Assembly (NCBI GenBank): GCA_046290675.1 | Contig: JBKAHA010000007.1 | Span: forward strand, 124,001 to 188,000 | Source: Aureliella sp046290675 | GTDB lineage: Bacteria; Planctomycetota; Planctomycetia; Pirellulales; Pirellulaceae | Length of the DNA: 64,000 nucleotides | Direction: 5' to 3' | Shown: piece by piece, positions 50,035 to 59,742 of the stretch | Layout of the letters: each line of letters opens with the position of its first letter | How positions within the stretch are numbered: position 1 is the first letter of the stretch | Position numbers and translations under genes: made by a program | The notes under the pieces: model-generated | What the model saw: the letters and a program-made list of their open reading frames with translations, nothing else | The model's database searches: none | What the model was told of the DNA's origin: nothing

Positions 50035-51069
50035 TCAGTCTTGATTTTCTTCTAAGGCTAAGAGCTGCCGTTCGATCGAAGGCTGATACCATGAGCTTAC
50101 TAAAAAAGCTCTAGGAACCTCCTGTTGGACAGCGTTGCGCTTAAACGCTCCGAAATCGAATTCACTTGCATCCTCGACTAATGCAATGCAAGCTGAACCA
50201 CTTCCGGTCATCAAGTTGTACATCAAGCCCGCGTCTGCGAACAGATTGAGTTGTCTTTCAATCCATTCACAGGTCTGCGATGCAGGAGATTGTAAGGCAT
50301 TAAAGAGCTCGGCGCCAATCTTTGTGAATTGCCCAGCTTCCCGCGTTTCACATGCGGCCAAAAGTTTCTTGCTGCTGCGTTCCGTGTTTGACGGTTGAAA
50401 AAGCGAGTAAATCTGTCCGGTTGAGCATCCTTGGCGTGGATGCGTAACCACGAAATCAAGTTTCGGCTGACCAGGGATCTGAATGCATTGTTCCCCACGG
50501 CCAGTCGCCAAACCGAGTCCGATTTGCTTGTAATCTCCCAAAAAAAAGGCGATGTCACTGCCCAGTGATTGGCAGATCTCGGTTGCCAAAGTTCGGTCCC
50601 ATTCAGCCCAAAGATGAAGGCACGCCACCACAATCGCGGCTGCATTGCTACTACCACCTGCCATTCCCGCTTGAGCCGGAATGCGTTTCCGCATCTCAAT
50701 GCGAGCCCCCACCGGGGTGTCCAATCTTCCTGCATCCTGAAGGGAACGCCGAACCGCGTCCGCGGCTCGCACGACCAAATTTGAAGAGTCGGCAGGGATT
50801 TGCCATGCAGGATCGGGGATCGAGTCGGACGAATTGCGGCTGACCGCTTCGTTCGCTTCAAACGACAGGTCTAACTCGATATCTGAGTTATCGAGGCGGG
50901 TGACCGTAACTTCGTCGTAGAGTGAGATTGGGCACATGACAGTTTCAATCTCATGAAACCCGTCAGCGCGTTTGCCCTTAACGTCTAGAAACAGATTGAT
51001 CTTTGCGGGTGTGTGAAGCGTGACTCGAGCCGCGCTTCCTTTGTCCGCGGCTGCGAGCATTAACTTCAT
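50035..51069 (-). CDS. ispE: 4-diphosphocytidyl-2-C-methyl-D-erythritol kinase
   Basis: Phosphorylates CDP-methylerythritol in the non-mevalonate isoprenoid pathway. The start is ATG 51069, with GGAGC about 8 bases upstream. The 344-residue protein contains the GHMP-kinase features: TPAKINLFLDVKGKRADGFHEIETVM, the ATP motif AGMAGGSSNAAA, GSDIAFFL, and TGSGSACIAL. Length is slightly above the usual 290-310 because of loops. spoVG follows it closely; this ispE-spoVG order also occurs near purR in Bacillus. Confidence 0.93.
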   Translation of the reverse strand: MKLMLAAADKGSAARVTLHTPAKINLFLDVKGKRADGFHEIETVMCPISLYDEVTVTRLDNSDIELDLSFEANEAVSRNSSDSIPDPAWQIPADSSNLVVRAADAVRRSLQDAGRLDTPVGARIEMRKRIPAQAGMAGGSSNAAAIVVACLHLWAEWDRTLATEICQSLGSDIAFFLGDYKQIGLGLATGRGEQCIQIPGQPKLDFVVTHPRQGCSTGQIYSLFQPSNTERSSKKLLAACETREAGQFTKIGAELFNALQSPASQTCEWIERQLNLFADAGLMYNLMTGSGSACIALVEDASEFDFGAFKRNAVQQEVPRAFLVSSWYQPSIERQLLALEENQD

Positions 51070-51275
51070 TCCAAAAGCTCCAGTGCCGAGGGTGCATCCA
51101 GCTACCGCTGAAGCAGGCGTCAAAGCGATCTACCACAGCACCCCACTGCAAGTCTGCAGCCGGTCTCCCTAAGACGGCCGCGGCCTCGGTCATACTTGGT
51201 TCTACGTGTCCGGTTGATCCAAGTATGCCGAGTCTTTTGATGAGGCTTACAGGGGGCAAGGATAACCCTCGCGGT

Positions 51276-51734
51276 TTACTCGTCTGCAGCACGCAGTGAA
51301 GGGGTTAGCAGAAGATTGTGGTCGCAGAAGTCGGGAGCGTCGAAGTACAAGTTCAGTTCACGCTGAGCGCTTTCTGGACTGTCGGAAGCGTGCACCAAGT
51401 TCATTTGTCGTGACGATGAGAAGTCGCCGCGGATTGTTCCAGCGGCTGCGTTCAAACCGTTGGTAGCACCAAGCATATCGCGAATCACGCGAATTGCTTC
51501 TAGGCCTTCGACAGCGAGGGCGACGACGGGAGCCGATGTGATGAAGTCTTCAAGGCTAGGGTAGAAGGGCTTGTCGACGTGCTCAGCGTAATGCTGCTTT
51601 GAAAGCTCGGGGGTGACTTTGAGCATTTTCATCGCGACGATGTTGAGCCCTTTGGCCTCAAACCGTGCGATGATTTGACCCATAAGCCGTCGTTCGATGC
51701 AATCTGGCTTCAGTAAAACAAGACTGCGTTCCAT
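51276..51734 (-). CDS. ndk: Nucleoside diphosphate kinase
   Basis: Transfers phosphate from ATP to other nucleoside diphosphates through phospho-His115 (NLVHASDS). MERSLVLLKPDCIERRLMGQI is the typical N-terminus; NGLNAAAGTIRGDF and SPESAQRELNLYF are standard. 152 residues, somewhat longer at the C-terminus than the family. It lies 206 bp upstream of ispE on the same strand, perhaps a shared unit. Confidence 0.95.
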   Translation of the reverse strand: MERSLVLLKPDCIERRLMGQIIARFEAKGLNIVAMKMLKVTPELSKQHYAEHVDKPFYPSLEDFITSAPVVALAVEGLEAIRVIRDMLGATNGLNAAAGTIRGDFSSSRQMNLVHASDSPESAQRELNLYFDAPDFCDHNLLLTPSLRAADE

Positions 51735-51996
51735 GGCAAACTCCTATGAGGTTGTGATTCGGTGGCTGTCCAAAAACAGTGGGGTTCTTGAACAGGCGAA
51801 ATTCTCCCGACTGGCCTCGTCGCGCGAAGGCGGTGTGGCGACGAAATTCGAAAATTCAGGGCGCCTCGCCCGAAATGGCACATCTACCCTGCCCCGTCGG
51901 GCACTTCGCGACGACACAAAGAGTGGTCGATTGGATAGCGATGCACACTGGAGTCTTTTCGGGCGTTGGCCGAACGGGTTGGCAGCAGCACTCAAG

Positions 51997-52758
51997 TTAG
52001 TTGCCGCGATAGCGATTTCGGTGCGAAACGGGCAGCGCGCGAACGCCGGCTCCTTGGTTCTGGGCAGTCGTGGTGCCAGTTCGCGAACGTGGACGTTGTC
52101 TCAGCGTAAAGTCATCGTCCAAGAGAAGTAGGTCGTCGTCATCGTCCCCGGACTCCAGCAGGTTGTCGTCGAGAGTAGGTTCGTCGAGCAGTGAATCGCT
52201 GCTTCGATCACTGGGACTGGACTCTGGAGACTGGTCGTAGCCGAATGGATCGCCCGCATTTCTTCGTGCGGACGGTTGAGGCAAAGCTTCGTTGCTTTCC
52301 GTTGGTGGAGGAGGCGAGATTTCCTCCTTGTCGTCCGTCTTCTTCTCTTCCATGTACTGCTCCAGCCACGCGGGCGGTGGCCCGGCCGGGGGCTTGAGCT
52401 GCTGGGGTTGCGTCGCCGGAGGTGCTGGTGCGGGGGTCGGCTGCATATAGCCGCCTTGGTTCCACTGGTTTTGGCGAGCGGGAAGACCATAGTTGACTGG
52501 TGCGGCTCGCATCGGCTGGTAGCCGGGGCTGTATGGGTATTGCAACCCGCTGCTTCGGTATGCATGAGCTGGATGTCGATGCTTAACGACGGCAATCTGA
52601 GCATTCACTGGGGCATGGTAACCACCCTTGGTCCATCCGTACCCGAGGAATCTTCCGGCATAGTTGATTACGGGAAATCCGCGCTCTTGGCAAAGGCCTG
52701 CTGGCGCAGTCGCGATCAAAGCGGCAGCCGAAAGTGCGAGTCGTCGAAAAGTATGCAC
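51997..52758 (-). CDS. Secreted proline-rich, acidic low-complexity protein
   Basis: The start is GTG 52758, with a perfect AAGGAGG 7 bases upstream. The open frame to 53049 has no such site. The 253-residue product starts with a signal peptide (FRRLALSAAALIATAPAGLCQ). A Tyr/Gly/Pro-rich middle follows (YRSSGLQYPYSPGYQPM), then a Pro-rich linker, and a strongly acidic segment (ESGDDDDDLLLLDDDF). No domain recognised. It probably sits at the cell surface or in the periplasm. It lies 283 bp downstream of the nucleoside transporter on the same strand. Confidence 0.75.
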   Translation of the reverse strand: MHTFRRLALSAAALIATAPAGLCQERGFPVINYAGRFLGYGWTKGGYHAPVNAQIAVVKHRHPAHAYRSSGLQYPYSPGYQPMRAAPVNYGLPARQNQWNQGGYMQPTPAPAPPATQPQQLKPPAGPPPAWLEQYMEEKKTDDKEEISPPPPTESNEALPQPSARRNAGDPFGYDQSPESSPSDRSSDSLLDEPTLDDNLLESGDDDDDLLLLDDDFTLRQRPRSRTGTTTAQNQGAGVRALPVSHRNRYRGN

Positions 52759-53041
52759 GGCGAATCCTCCTTGATTCTTTGCTACGGGGGCGGCCCAGCT
52801 AGCCGCTGTTTTCATCGTCGATCGTCGCGCAGAAGCGCTTTGACTCAGGATTTTGAAACTCGAGCGCAGCAATGAACCTGAGCGTCTTCCGGTTGTACGG
52901 GCTTCACGGATTGAGCTAGGCTCACGCGACGAATGACGGCTCAGTGGTAATGCTAGCAAGAGGCAAGTGCGGGCATATGGCAGATGGCACCATAACAACT
53001 TTGCCGTGTAGTGAACTCGGCGTTTCGATAGGCGACCTGAG

Positions 53042-54535
53042 TTAGCCAATGAGGCCGTAGAACAAACCTGCGATGCATGCCGTCATGCTGGCGGCGATGG
53101 CGCCACCGAACATGGCTCGCAGACCGAGTTGGGCCAAGTCGCCTTTGCGTTCTGGAGCCAATGGCCCGATCCCACCCAGTTGGATTCCGATCGCGCCAAA
53201 ATTAGAAAACCCACACAAAGCATAAGTCAAAATGGTTCTCGTGCGGTCCGAAATCGCGCCGGCTGCTTCTGCAGCACTCGCCGTTGCTTCAGAAGGTGTC
53301 GCTGAGAGCTCGATGTAGGCTAAAAATTCGTTGACGACCAATTTCTTTCCTAGAAGCTCACCGGCAATCAAACAATCGTTACTGGATATCCCCATGATCC
53401 AGGCTAATGGGGCAAAGGCGTAACCGAAAATCATGCTTAGGGAAACGTTCATGCCGAATAGTCCGAACACATTCTGCAAGCAGATGTCGATGAACATGAT
53501 CAGTGCGAGAAACGCAATCAACATCGCCGCAATATTGATCGCCAATTTCATGCCTTCTGTGGCGCCATTTGCAGCGGCTTCAATCACGTTGCAGGCTGAG
53601 TTTTCCATTTTGGCTTCGGCGACCGCCAGGTCGGTGGGCGTTTCCGTCTCAGGTTGCAGGATCTTAGCAATAACCAATGCAGCAGGAGCGGAAATGATCG
53701 AAGCTGTCAGCAAGTGACCGGCACTGACGCCGAGTCCAGCGAAGATGGCCATGAGGCTTCCGCTGATCGTGGCGAATCCACCCACCATTAACGCATTTAA
53801 TTCGCTACGCGTCATCGTGGCGATGTAGGGCTTCACGACAAGTGGAGCTTCGGTGTGGCCGACGAGTACATTGGCGGCGGCCGCCAAACTTTCGGCGGCA
53901 CTGGTACGCAGAGTCTTTTGCATGACCCAAGCCATGACGCGTACCAACCGCTGCATGACACCCAAGTAGTAAAGCACGCTCATTAGAGCCGCAAAGAAGA
54001 TGACTGTGGGGAGCACTCCAAACGCGAATGTGGTCAAGATTGCTTTTGGGTGAGTGCGTGGTACGTCATCAGGTTTCGGGTTGGCTGCAAAGACGAATCC
54101 GGATCCCGCATCGACACTGCGTTGAATCAAATCAAAAAACGATTCGATTCCATAAAAGACAACACCATTCGGAAATCTCGGAACCGAGACTGGTAATTGA
54201 GCTTCTGCCAAATTAATCGTGCCTTGGGGGGCTTCCGACAACGATGACAAGATTGCATCGACTTGCTCGGTCGAGTCTCCACGAGCTTCAAGAGCGCTGC
54301 GAACGGAAGAGAGGGTGAGCTGTTCGGATTCGACGGCTTCGGCTAAGTCAGCAAGATTCGCAAAGCTACGATCGAATCGCCAACTCTGCGAATTAAAGAA
54401 TACCGCCGCGAAGACGAACTGAGGAATGACCCCAAACACGACAAGTCGCCAATCGATCGCCCGGCGGTTTGAGCTCATGGCAAACGCGAGTCCAACCATG
54501 ACAAGCAGGCCGATGCCACTAATCAGATTCAGCAT
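53042..54535 (-). CDS. Concentrative nucleoside transporter (CNT/NupC family)
   Basis: Imports nucleosides with Na+ or H+ across the inner membrane. The 497-residue protein shows CNT features: GHTEAPLVVKPYIATMTRSELNALMVGGFATISG, LLTASIISAPAALVIAK, the LGKKLVVNEFLAYIEL helix and CGFSNFGAIGIQLGGIGPLAPERK. A long soluble insertion of about 100 residues (about 55-145) lies between the first two spans and the rest, larger than in NupC. It could work with the thymidine phosphorylase at 12105 in nucleoside salvage, though they are not linked. Confidence 0.9.
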   Translation of the reverse strand: MLNLISGIGLLVMVGLAFAMSSNRRAIDWRLVVFGVIPQFVFAAVFFNSQSWRFDRSFANLADLAEAVESEQLTLSSVRSALEARGDSTEQVDAILSSLSEAPQGTINLAEAQLPVSVPRFPNGVVFYGIESFFDLIQRSVDAGSGFVFAANPKPDDVPRTHPKAILTTFAFGVLPTVIFFAALMSVLYYLGVMQRLVRVMAWVMQKTLRTSAAESLAAAANVLVGHTEAPLVVKPYIATMTRSELNALMVGGFATISGSLMAIFAGLGVSAGHLLTASIISAPAALVIAKILQPETETPTDLAVAEAKMENSACNVIEAAANGATEGMKLAINIAAMLIAFLALIMFIDICLQNVFGLFGMNVSLSMIFGYAFAPLAWIMGISSNDCLIAGELLGKKLVVNEFLAYIELSATPSEATASAAEAAGAISDRTRTILTYALCGFSNFGAIGIQLGGIGPLAPERKGDLAQLGLRAMFGGAIAASMTACIAGLFYGLIG

Positions 54536-54597
54536 TTCGGGGCACCTGGTAGGAAGAGGCTCTTGATTGGTTTGCCCTACAAGTTGAACGGCTCTCG

Positions 54598-56073
54598 CTA
54601 GCCAACTTGGAGTTGAGATTCTACGTGACGAATCGCGTCCCGCACCGTTAGGCCTCGTCCCGCGTCGAGGTTAGCATTTTCTCCTAACCAGGTCTCGACC
54701 GTCTTTTCTGCGGAAATGACGGTGCTGTGACGACGGCTTCCGAAATACTGACCAATCTCTTGGTAAGCAGCTGGAGTGTACTTGCGGGCGAGGAACATCG
54801 CTAACATACGTGGTCGGCTGACGCGACGCATTTTCGTTTTTGAACGCAGGCTTTCCGGATCGAGTCCAAACACATCGCATACAACTCGATCAATGTCAAC
54901 AATTCGGACGACCGGTTGAGTTGCCTGAACGAGGTCCGAGATCGCGTTCCAGCACTGATCCCAATTCAATTGACCGGCGGAAAAGAATTGTGTCGCCGCG
55001 AGACGTTTTGAAATCCCACTTAAAATGCGGCCATCTCCAGTGACCCGTTCGGCAATCTTGGAGACTAAATCGTCGGCGATCTCCACTTTTTCGGAGTTGA
55101 GGAACCGCCGAAGTACAGTGGATCGAGTGGCGTTGTCGAGTGGAAAGATCTGCGCGGAAAGCCCACTCTGGAGCCGTGCGATGAGTTCCGCTCCCAGGGG
55201 ACGCAAGTCATTGAGAGACCGGTCCGCTGTAAAGATGACCTGCTTACCAGCTCGAAGCAGGTTATCGAGCGTGTTCTTGACTTCTGTCAGAGACGACTTC
55301 TTGCCGGCAAAGAACTGGATGTCTTCGAGAATTAAGGCTTCGACGCCACGGTACTTCCGGCGAAACATCGGCAGGCCACCGCGGCGAAGGCCATCAGTGA
55401 AATCATTCAGGAACTGTTCGCTCGTCATCAAAGTGACACGACGAAGGCGTTGGACAGTCCGCAGCTGCTCGGCGATGCCAGCGACCAAAAGCGATTTTCC
55501 AACTCCGCTTGGCCCATGAAGAAACAGTGGAGTCATGCCTCCCTGCTGCGCAACGACCATCTTTGAGGCCACATAAGCCAGTTGGTTTGATTTGCCTTCG
55601 ACAAAACGGTTCCAGCTGCCTTCGGCTATGAGCGAGTTAGCGGGAGATTCGTTGCGAGGAATTCCGCCTGAGATCGATTTGGGATGCCTTGGCTCTGGCT
55701 GCCACACGGCTGGGCGATTCGAACGTTTGGGAGGATCATTTTCTGCCGAGTTCAGGTCTGCTGCGGCAGCGGGTTTGGACAAGGATGACGAAGGTGAGGA
55801 AGTGTTTGGGAACGCGGAAACTTCGAAGACGAGTTTCGTTGTTTCACCATCGAGCTCACGTAGGTGCCCGGCGATTTCCGAAGCCAGCATCTTTTGGGCG
55901 AGTTCGCAACTAAAGCTATTTTCAAACTCGAGTCTCAGTTGGCCATTGTGGTACGACCAAACGGTTTCTGGCGGGATCCACAAATCCATTCGTTCTGACC
56001 CAATCCGTGAGACCAGAGCAGATCGCAAATATTCGGCGATGTCCTTCTCGCTCCGGTTCACCTCGTGTGCCAT
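54598..56073 (-). CDS. dnaA: Chromosomal replication initiator DnaA
   Basis: Four-domain DnaA. The N-terminal domain I precedes a linker rich in Ser/Pro. The ATPase core has Walker A GPSGVGKS and Walker B LILEDIQFF (with Glu where Asp is usual). Domain IV ends in YQEIGQYFGSRRHSTVISA, the DnaA signature that reads the DnaA box. I take ATG 56073; GTG 56082, 3 bases after AGGAG, would add three residues. No dnaN or oriC-like box cluster lies next to it, although upstream is a long gap (56074-56959). The family is certain. Confidence 0.93.
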   Translation of the reverse strand: MAHEVNRSEKDIAEYLRSALVSRIGSERMDLWIPPETVWSYHNGQLRLEFENSFSCELAQKMLASEIAGHLRELDGETTKLVFEVSAFPNTSSPSSSLSKPAAAADLNSAENDPPKRSNRPAVWQPEPRHPKSISGGIPRNESPANSLIAEGSWNRFVEGKSNQLAYVASKMVVAQQGGMTPLFLHGPSGVGKSLLVAGIAEQLRTVQRLRRVTLMTSEQFLNDFTDGLRRGGLPMFRRKYRGVEALILEDIQFFAGKKSSLTEVKNTLDNLLRAGKQVIFTADRSLNDLRPLGAELIARLQSGLSAQIFPLDNATRSTVLRRFLNSEKVEIADDLVSKIAERVTGDGRILSGISKRLAATQFFSAGQLNWDQCWNAISDLVQATQPVVRIVDIDRVVCDVFGLDPESLRSKTKMRRVSRPRMLAMFLARKYTPAAYQEIGQYFGSRRHSTVISAEKTVETWLGENANLDAGRGLTVRDAIRHVESQLQVG

Positions 56074-56959
56074 GCTCTCCACGCACTCCTAATTGTCGTG
56101 ATCCGCGAATCCTCGCGAACTTAGTTCCTGCTTCACGCACGTGGCATACCTTGCCACGCGTTTTCCGACCTCAGTCTGTTTCGCTTTACCGCGCCGGGCT
56201 CTTCGGTCGAAACGAGCTGTCTCACTCTGAACAGAGCAGAGCGAATTTCGATCTTTGACCGTTTGTCGCGGCCATGTCAAAAGGCAATTCCAACTCGAGC
56301 ATTGCCCCTGCCCAGCCGCACCTCACGTGACGATATCGAATACACGTTGATCGCTTACGGCTGACTGTCTCTCGACTGCGGGGTGATTGTAGGATTGCTA
56401 GCATTGGTGTCAAACAATCCCCGGGCCGGACAAAATTGACCAGGCTCGGCGGGGGAAGTGAACTCCGGGTTTTAGGTCGTTTTTCACCTAGTGAGTCGGT
56501 TATCGCTAAGCCCTGCCAATCGCGCCACGGACATCGATTTAATCTTACACCCCGATTCTGCGGCGCGTGGAAAATCTGTTTGTTTCAATACTGAATGTTG
56601 GGAAGAATTGAGTCTCATTGGCCGCAAAGTGAACCTGTGTGGGAGTTTGCGGCTTCATCAAACAATCATCATGGAGAACGTCGCCCGCTTTCTGAATACC
56701 CGGATGGCGCCTTCCTATTGCGCTGTACCTTAAACGGGTGGCCTACATCGCTGCGTGGCTGGGCTCGGGCGGCCGCTCTCGCTACTACCCATCGCTTATC
56801 CCGTGTCAGAGTCTTTTCCCCCAGCTCGCGGAAGTTCCGCCTCAGAGGCAGAGATCTGCTGGCTGGTTCCAATTCGCTCCGGCATTCCGGCGGTTCTCGC
56901 ACTAAACTGTGCAATCGATAAAGGCATGTCGCCGAACCGATTTTGCGGGGGCCCAAAAA
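56074..56959. other. Divergent intergenic region of about 890 bp upstream of dnaA
   Basis: I searched for DnaA boxes (TTATCCACA and its complement) and found no exact match; the nearest is TTTTCCACG with two mismatches. No RNA gene or strong hairpin is evident. Short open frames on both strands (56491-56733, 56595-56921, 56669-56992) do not look coding. It may contain the dnaA promoter and regulatory sites, and an origin cannot be excluded. Confidence 0.4.
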
Positions 56960-58867
56960 GTGAAAACAGTTTCCGAGTTGCTGGATGAACACGGACCACC
57001 GCCCACCGAAGTGGCGCTAGACTGGGCGTGGCAGCTACACACGTGGTCCCAACGATCGAGCGAAAGCGAGAGCCCCAAAGAAAAGGCAGGTGCCGGATCG
57101 GCTCTGTTGACCTGGGACCAAGTTCAAGTTGGCGACGACGGATTGCTTCGCATCCTAGCGAATGAATCTCAATCGGATTCGGTCCCGCTTCACCACGAAG
57201 TAGATCGGAAGGCGAAGTCGACCGTGCGTGGCAATCCAAATGCAACACCGCTCATTCGGACAGCCATGCTTTGGACTGGTGAACCAGCTGGATTCGGGGC
57301 GGAGACAGGCGATGTTGAGAATTGGAACGTTGATCAGCGAGAGATTGCGCTCGTCAAAGCGACTAAACGGTTGGCCAGTGTCGTTCAAAAAGACTCGGAT
57401 GAAAAACCTGTCAAACGCGACCCCGTCGCGCTGTCGATGGCTTCGAACTCCAGATCTCGCACGCGAGGTTTAGATGAAAGAAAGTCTGCAACAGCCACCA
57501 AGAAACAGCGTTTTCTTGTGGCGGCAAGTCTTATGGTTGGGGTGTGTGGGCTAGCGGCGCTATGGCCAGTCTTGGTGGGTGGGGGCCCAGCGAAGCAAAC
57601 TCTCGCGGATTCCAAGGGCGAAATCATCGACGGTCAGCGGGCAGGTTCCAACCTTCGCGCCGGGCCGAGCGGGGAGCCTGAATACCGGTCGACCTCTACG
57701 GGGGCTGACTCGTTGAATGACGGAGCGAATTCAATGGGCAGTGTAACAGAACTGAAGCTAGGCACATTGCCGCTCGAGGATTCCGCATCGAATGACGCCG
57801 GCGAGATCGGCTCCGACTTTCGCGATTCTGAATCGACCTTGATTGAACTCTCTTTGCTTGGAAATGGTCTCCAAATCGGCAGCATGTCTGATCCCGAGGT
57901 AGCGGACTCCGATTTTGCTGGAGATGCGGCCGTTCCTGAAAATCGCTCGGACTCTGGCACGATGGATTCTGGCGAAGTCGTCGTCTCTGAAAAAAGCGAT
58001 CTCGATGGACTGGCTAGTGAGGTTGTTATCGGCGCAGAGCAAGCTTCCGCGGAAGCCGCGGCCGAGTCTGCTGAGCAGGAAGTCAATGCGACTTTGGCGG
58101 CCATGGCAGAGCGAGCCGAGAAAGATGCGCCTGAAACCGAAGTGCTCGCGGCTAGTTCCGTCCCTGGTAAAACTGGCAATCAGTTGGCACCGCTTCAGGT
58201 TGCAACCTTTCCGATGATTCAATGGCAGAAGATGCCGGTACAAGGACGCATCCGCGAGCCCGAGTGGGAGATTCGAATCGCTGTGTCGGAAGGATTTGTG
58301 GTTCGTCCTCCGTCAGCGCAAACCGTTCGACCGCGGGAGCCGGCTAGGTGGTATGTGCAAGAAGTCGATGCGGACCAAGGCGATACGCAGATGGTTGTTG
58401 TCGCGCAGGTCAGCGGAGGCCGCGGAGACCGGATTCGCTGGCTAATTGCGGCCGGTTCCGAGGACTCCCCCTATACGGCCTTGCCGGTGGGGCAACGGTA
58501 CTTAGATCTGTTACAGACGAATTTACTCCGGTTTCAACAGCAGCTTCGTGTCGCCGTGGAAGGCTCGAAGCAGCTCGCCACCATGGACGATCTCCCTAGC
58601 CAGGCAAAATCCTTGTTGCGGATGCGACGTAAAGCCCTCGAAGCCAAATTGGAGGCTTCCGAGAATGTTCGCAAGCTGGCGGCCGATGCGAATCGGATGG
58701 AAGGTTGGTTGGACGGGCAGATTGAGGTTCACGCTCGCTTGGTCGACTCGCGGGCTGCAGGGTCGCCACCAGTGCTACAATTCGGGAGTGTGGAGCCGGA
58801 GACAGCATCCCGAGACTCCGATGCCCAGCCCCCGGCCGAACCCAAATCTGCGACGGGCGAGGGTTGA
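56960..58867 (+). CDS. Single-pass membrane protein of unknown function with long acidic linker
   Basis: I take GTG 56960 as start; the open frame begins at 56909 without a better site. The 635-residue product has a soluble N-terminal part (VSELLDEHGPPPTEVALDWAWQLH ...), resembling the front of some planctomycete serine/threonine-kinase-like proteins but lacking kinase motifs. It has one membrane helix at about 187-210 (FLVAASLMVGVCGLAALWPVLV). A long acidic, Ser/Ala-rich region (about 225-420) precedes a C-terminal domain with helical pairs (RLRVAVEGSKQLATMDDL). Transcribed away from dnaA. No function assigned. Confidence 0.7.
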   Translation: MKTVSELLDEHGPPPTEVALDWAWQLHTWSQRSSESESPKEKAGAGSALLTWDQVQVGDDGLLRILANESQSDSVPLHHEVDRKAKSTVRGNPNATPLIRTAMLWTGEPAGFGAETGDVENWNVDQREIALVKATKRLASVVQKDSDEKPVKRDPVALSMASNSRSRTRGLDERKSATATKKQRFLVAASLMVGVCGLAALWPVLVGGGPAKQTLADSKGEIIDGQRAGSNLRAGPSGEPEYRSTSTGADSLNDGANSMGSVTELKLGTLPLEDSASNDAGEIGSDFRDSESTLIELSLLGNGLQIGSMSDPEVADSDFAGDAAVPENRSDSGTMDSGEVVVSEKSDLDGLASEVVIGAEQASAEAAAESAEQEVNATLAAMAERAEKDAPETEVLAASSVPGKTGNQLAPLQVATFPMIQWQKMPVQGRIREPEWEIRIAVSEGFVVRPPSAQTVRPREPARWYVQEVDADQGDTQMVVVAQVSGGRGDRIRWLIAAGSEDSPYTALPVGQRYLDLLQTNLLRFQQQLRVAVEGSKQLATMDDLPSQAKSLLRMRRKALEAKLEASENVRKLAADANRMEGWLDGQIEVHARLVDSRAAGSPPVLQFGSVEPETASRDSDAQPPAEPKSATGEG

Positions 58868-58944
58868 GTTTCGATTTAACGAGTATCTGATTTCTGCACC
58901 CACCGAGTTATCTTTCCGTTTCACATCAAGGTATCGTTCGCTTC

Positions 58945-59742
58945 GTGGGTGCTGTTGGACTCAAAGTTGATGGTCTGTCGTTCGCTTACCCCGGCAGTCC
59001 ACAGAATGTGCTGGATAAGCTCTCGGTCGACATCGAGCCAGGCGAAATTGTCGCGTTACTTGGAAGCTCGGGGTGTGGAAAGAGCACTTTTCTACGAGCT
59101 GTGGCCGGCTTAATCACACCTCAGTCAGGCGAAGTACACTTCTGCGGCGATCATGGCAATCGACGTGCGGGTGATACCGCTTTTGTTTTCCAGGATGCAA
59201 CATTGTTGCCTTGGCGAACGGTGCGGCAGAACGTTTGCTTGCCTTTTGAACTTGGGCGACGCAGTTCGGGCGATTCTTCGCAGGGCACGGACACAGCTCG
59301 AGAGTCGTTGGATCGCAAGGTGGCTGGAGCGTTAGATGCCGTCGGGTTGGGAGCTCAAGATTTTGCGAAGTTTCCGAGGGAGCTCTCAGGAGGCATGCGG
59401 ATGCGCACGAGCATTGCTCGGGCACTGGTAACGGATCCCAATGTCTTGCTGCTCGATGAACCATTTGCCGCGTTGGACGAAATTCTACGAATGCGGTTAA
59501 ACGATCTCGTCTTGAATCTCTGGCAGCAACGTACGCGGACCATTTTGTTCGTAACGCACAACATTGCCGAAGCGATTTACTTGAGCCATCGAATCGCGAT
59601 TCTGGATCGGGGCCGAGTGCAGGCGATCGTTGACAATAGCTTGGATTGGCCGCGCGAGGCGAGGCAGCGAACCACTCGTGAGTTTGCAGAATTGTTTGGC
59701 AAGATCAGCGAACAGCTTGCGCAGGTGACACATGAATCCTAG
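58945..59742 (+). CDS. ABC transporter ATP-binding protein, nitrate/sulfonate/thiamine-precursor type
   Basis: 265 residues starting at GTG 58945. Walker A GSSGCGKST, Q-loop FVFQDATLLPWRTVRQN, signature LSGGMRMRTSIARAL, Walker B VLLLDEPFAALDE, and switch His in VTHNI. LLPWRTVRQNV and DEPFAALDE(I)LR are typical of the SsuB/TauB/ThiZ group. Overlaps the permease gene by 11 bp. With the permease and the binding protein it forms one importer (58945-61702). Confidence 0.93.
   Translation: MGAVGLKVDGLSFAYPGSPQNVLDKLSVDIEPGEIVALLGSSGCGKSTFLRAVAGLITPQSGEVHFCGDHGNRRAGDTAFVFQDATLLPWRTVRQNVCLPFELGRRSSGDSSQGTDTARESLDRKVAGALDAVGLGAQDFAKFPRELSGGMRMRTSIARALVTDPNVLLLDEPFAALDEILRMRLNDLVLNLWQQRTRTILFVTHNIAEAIYLSHRIAILDRGRVQAIVDNSLDWPREARQRTTREFAELFGKISEQLAQVTHES

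Noticed and set aside
52759..53049. Long upstream extension of the proline-rich secreted protein
   Set aside because: A perfect AAGGAGG precedes GTG 52758, followed by a signal peptide. The extension also overlaps the transporter gene end.
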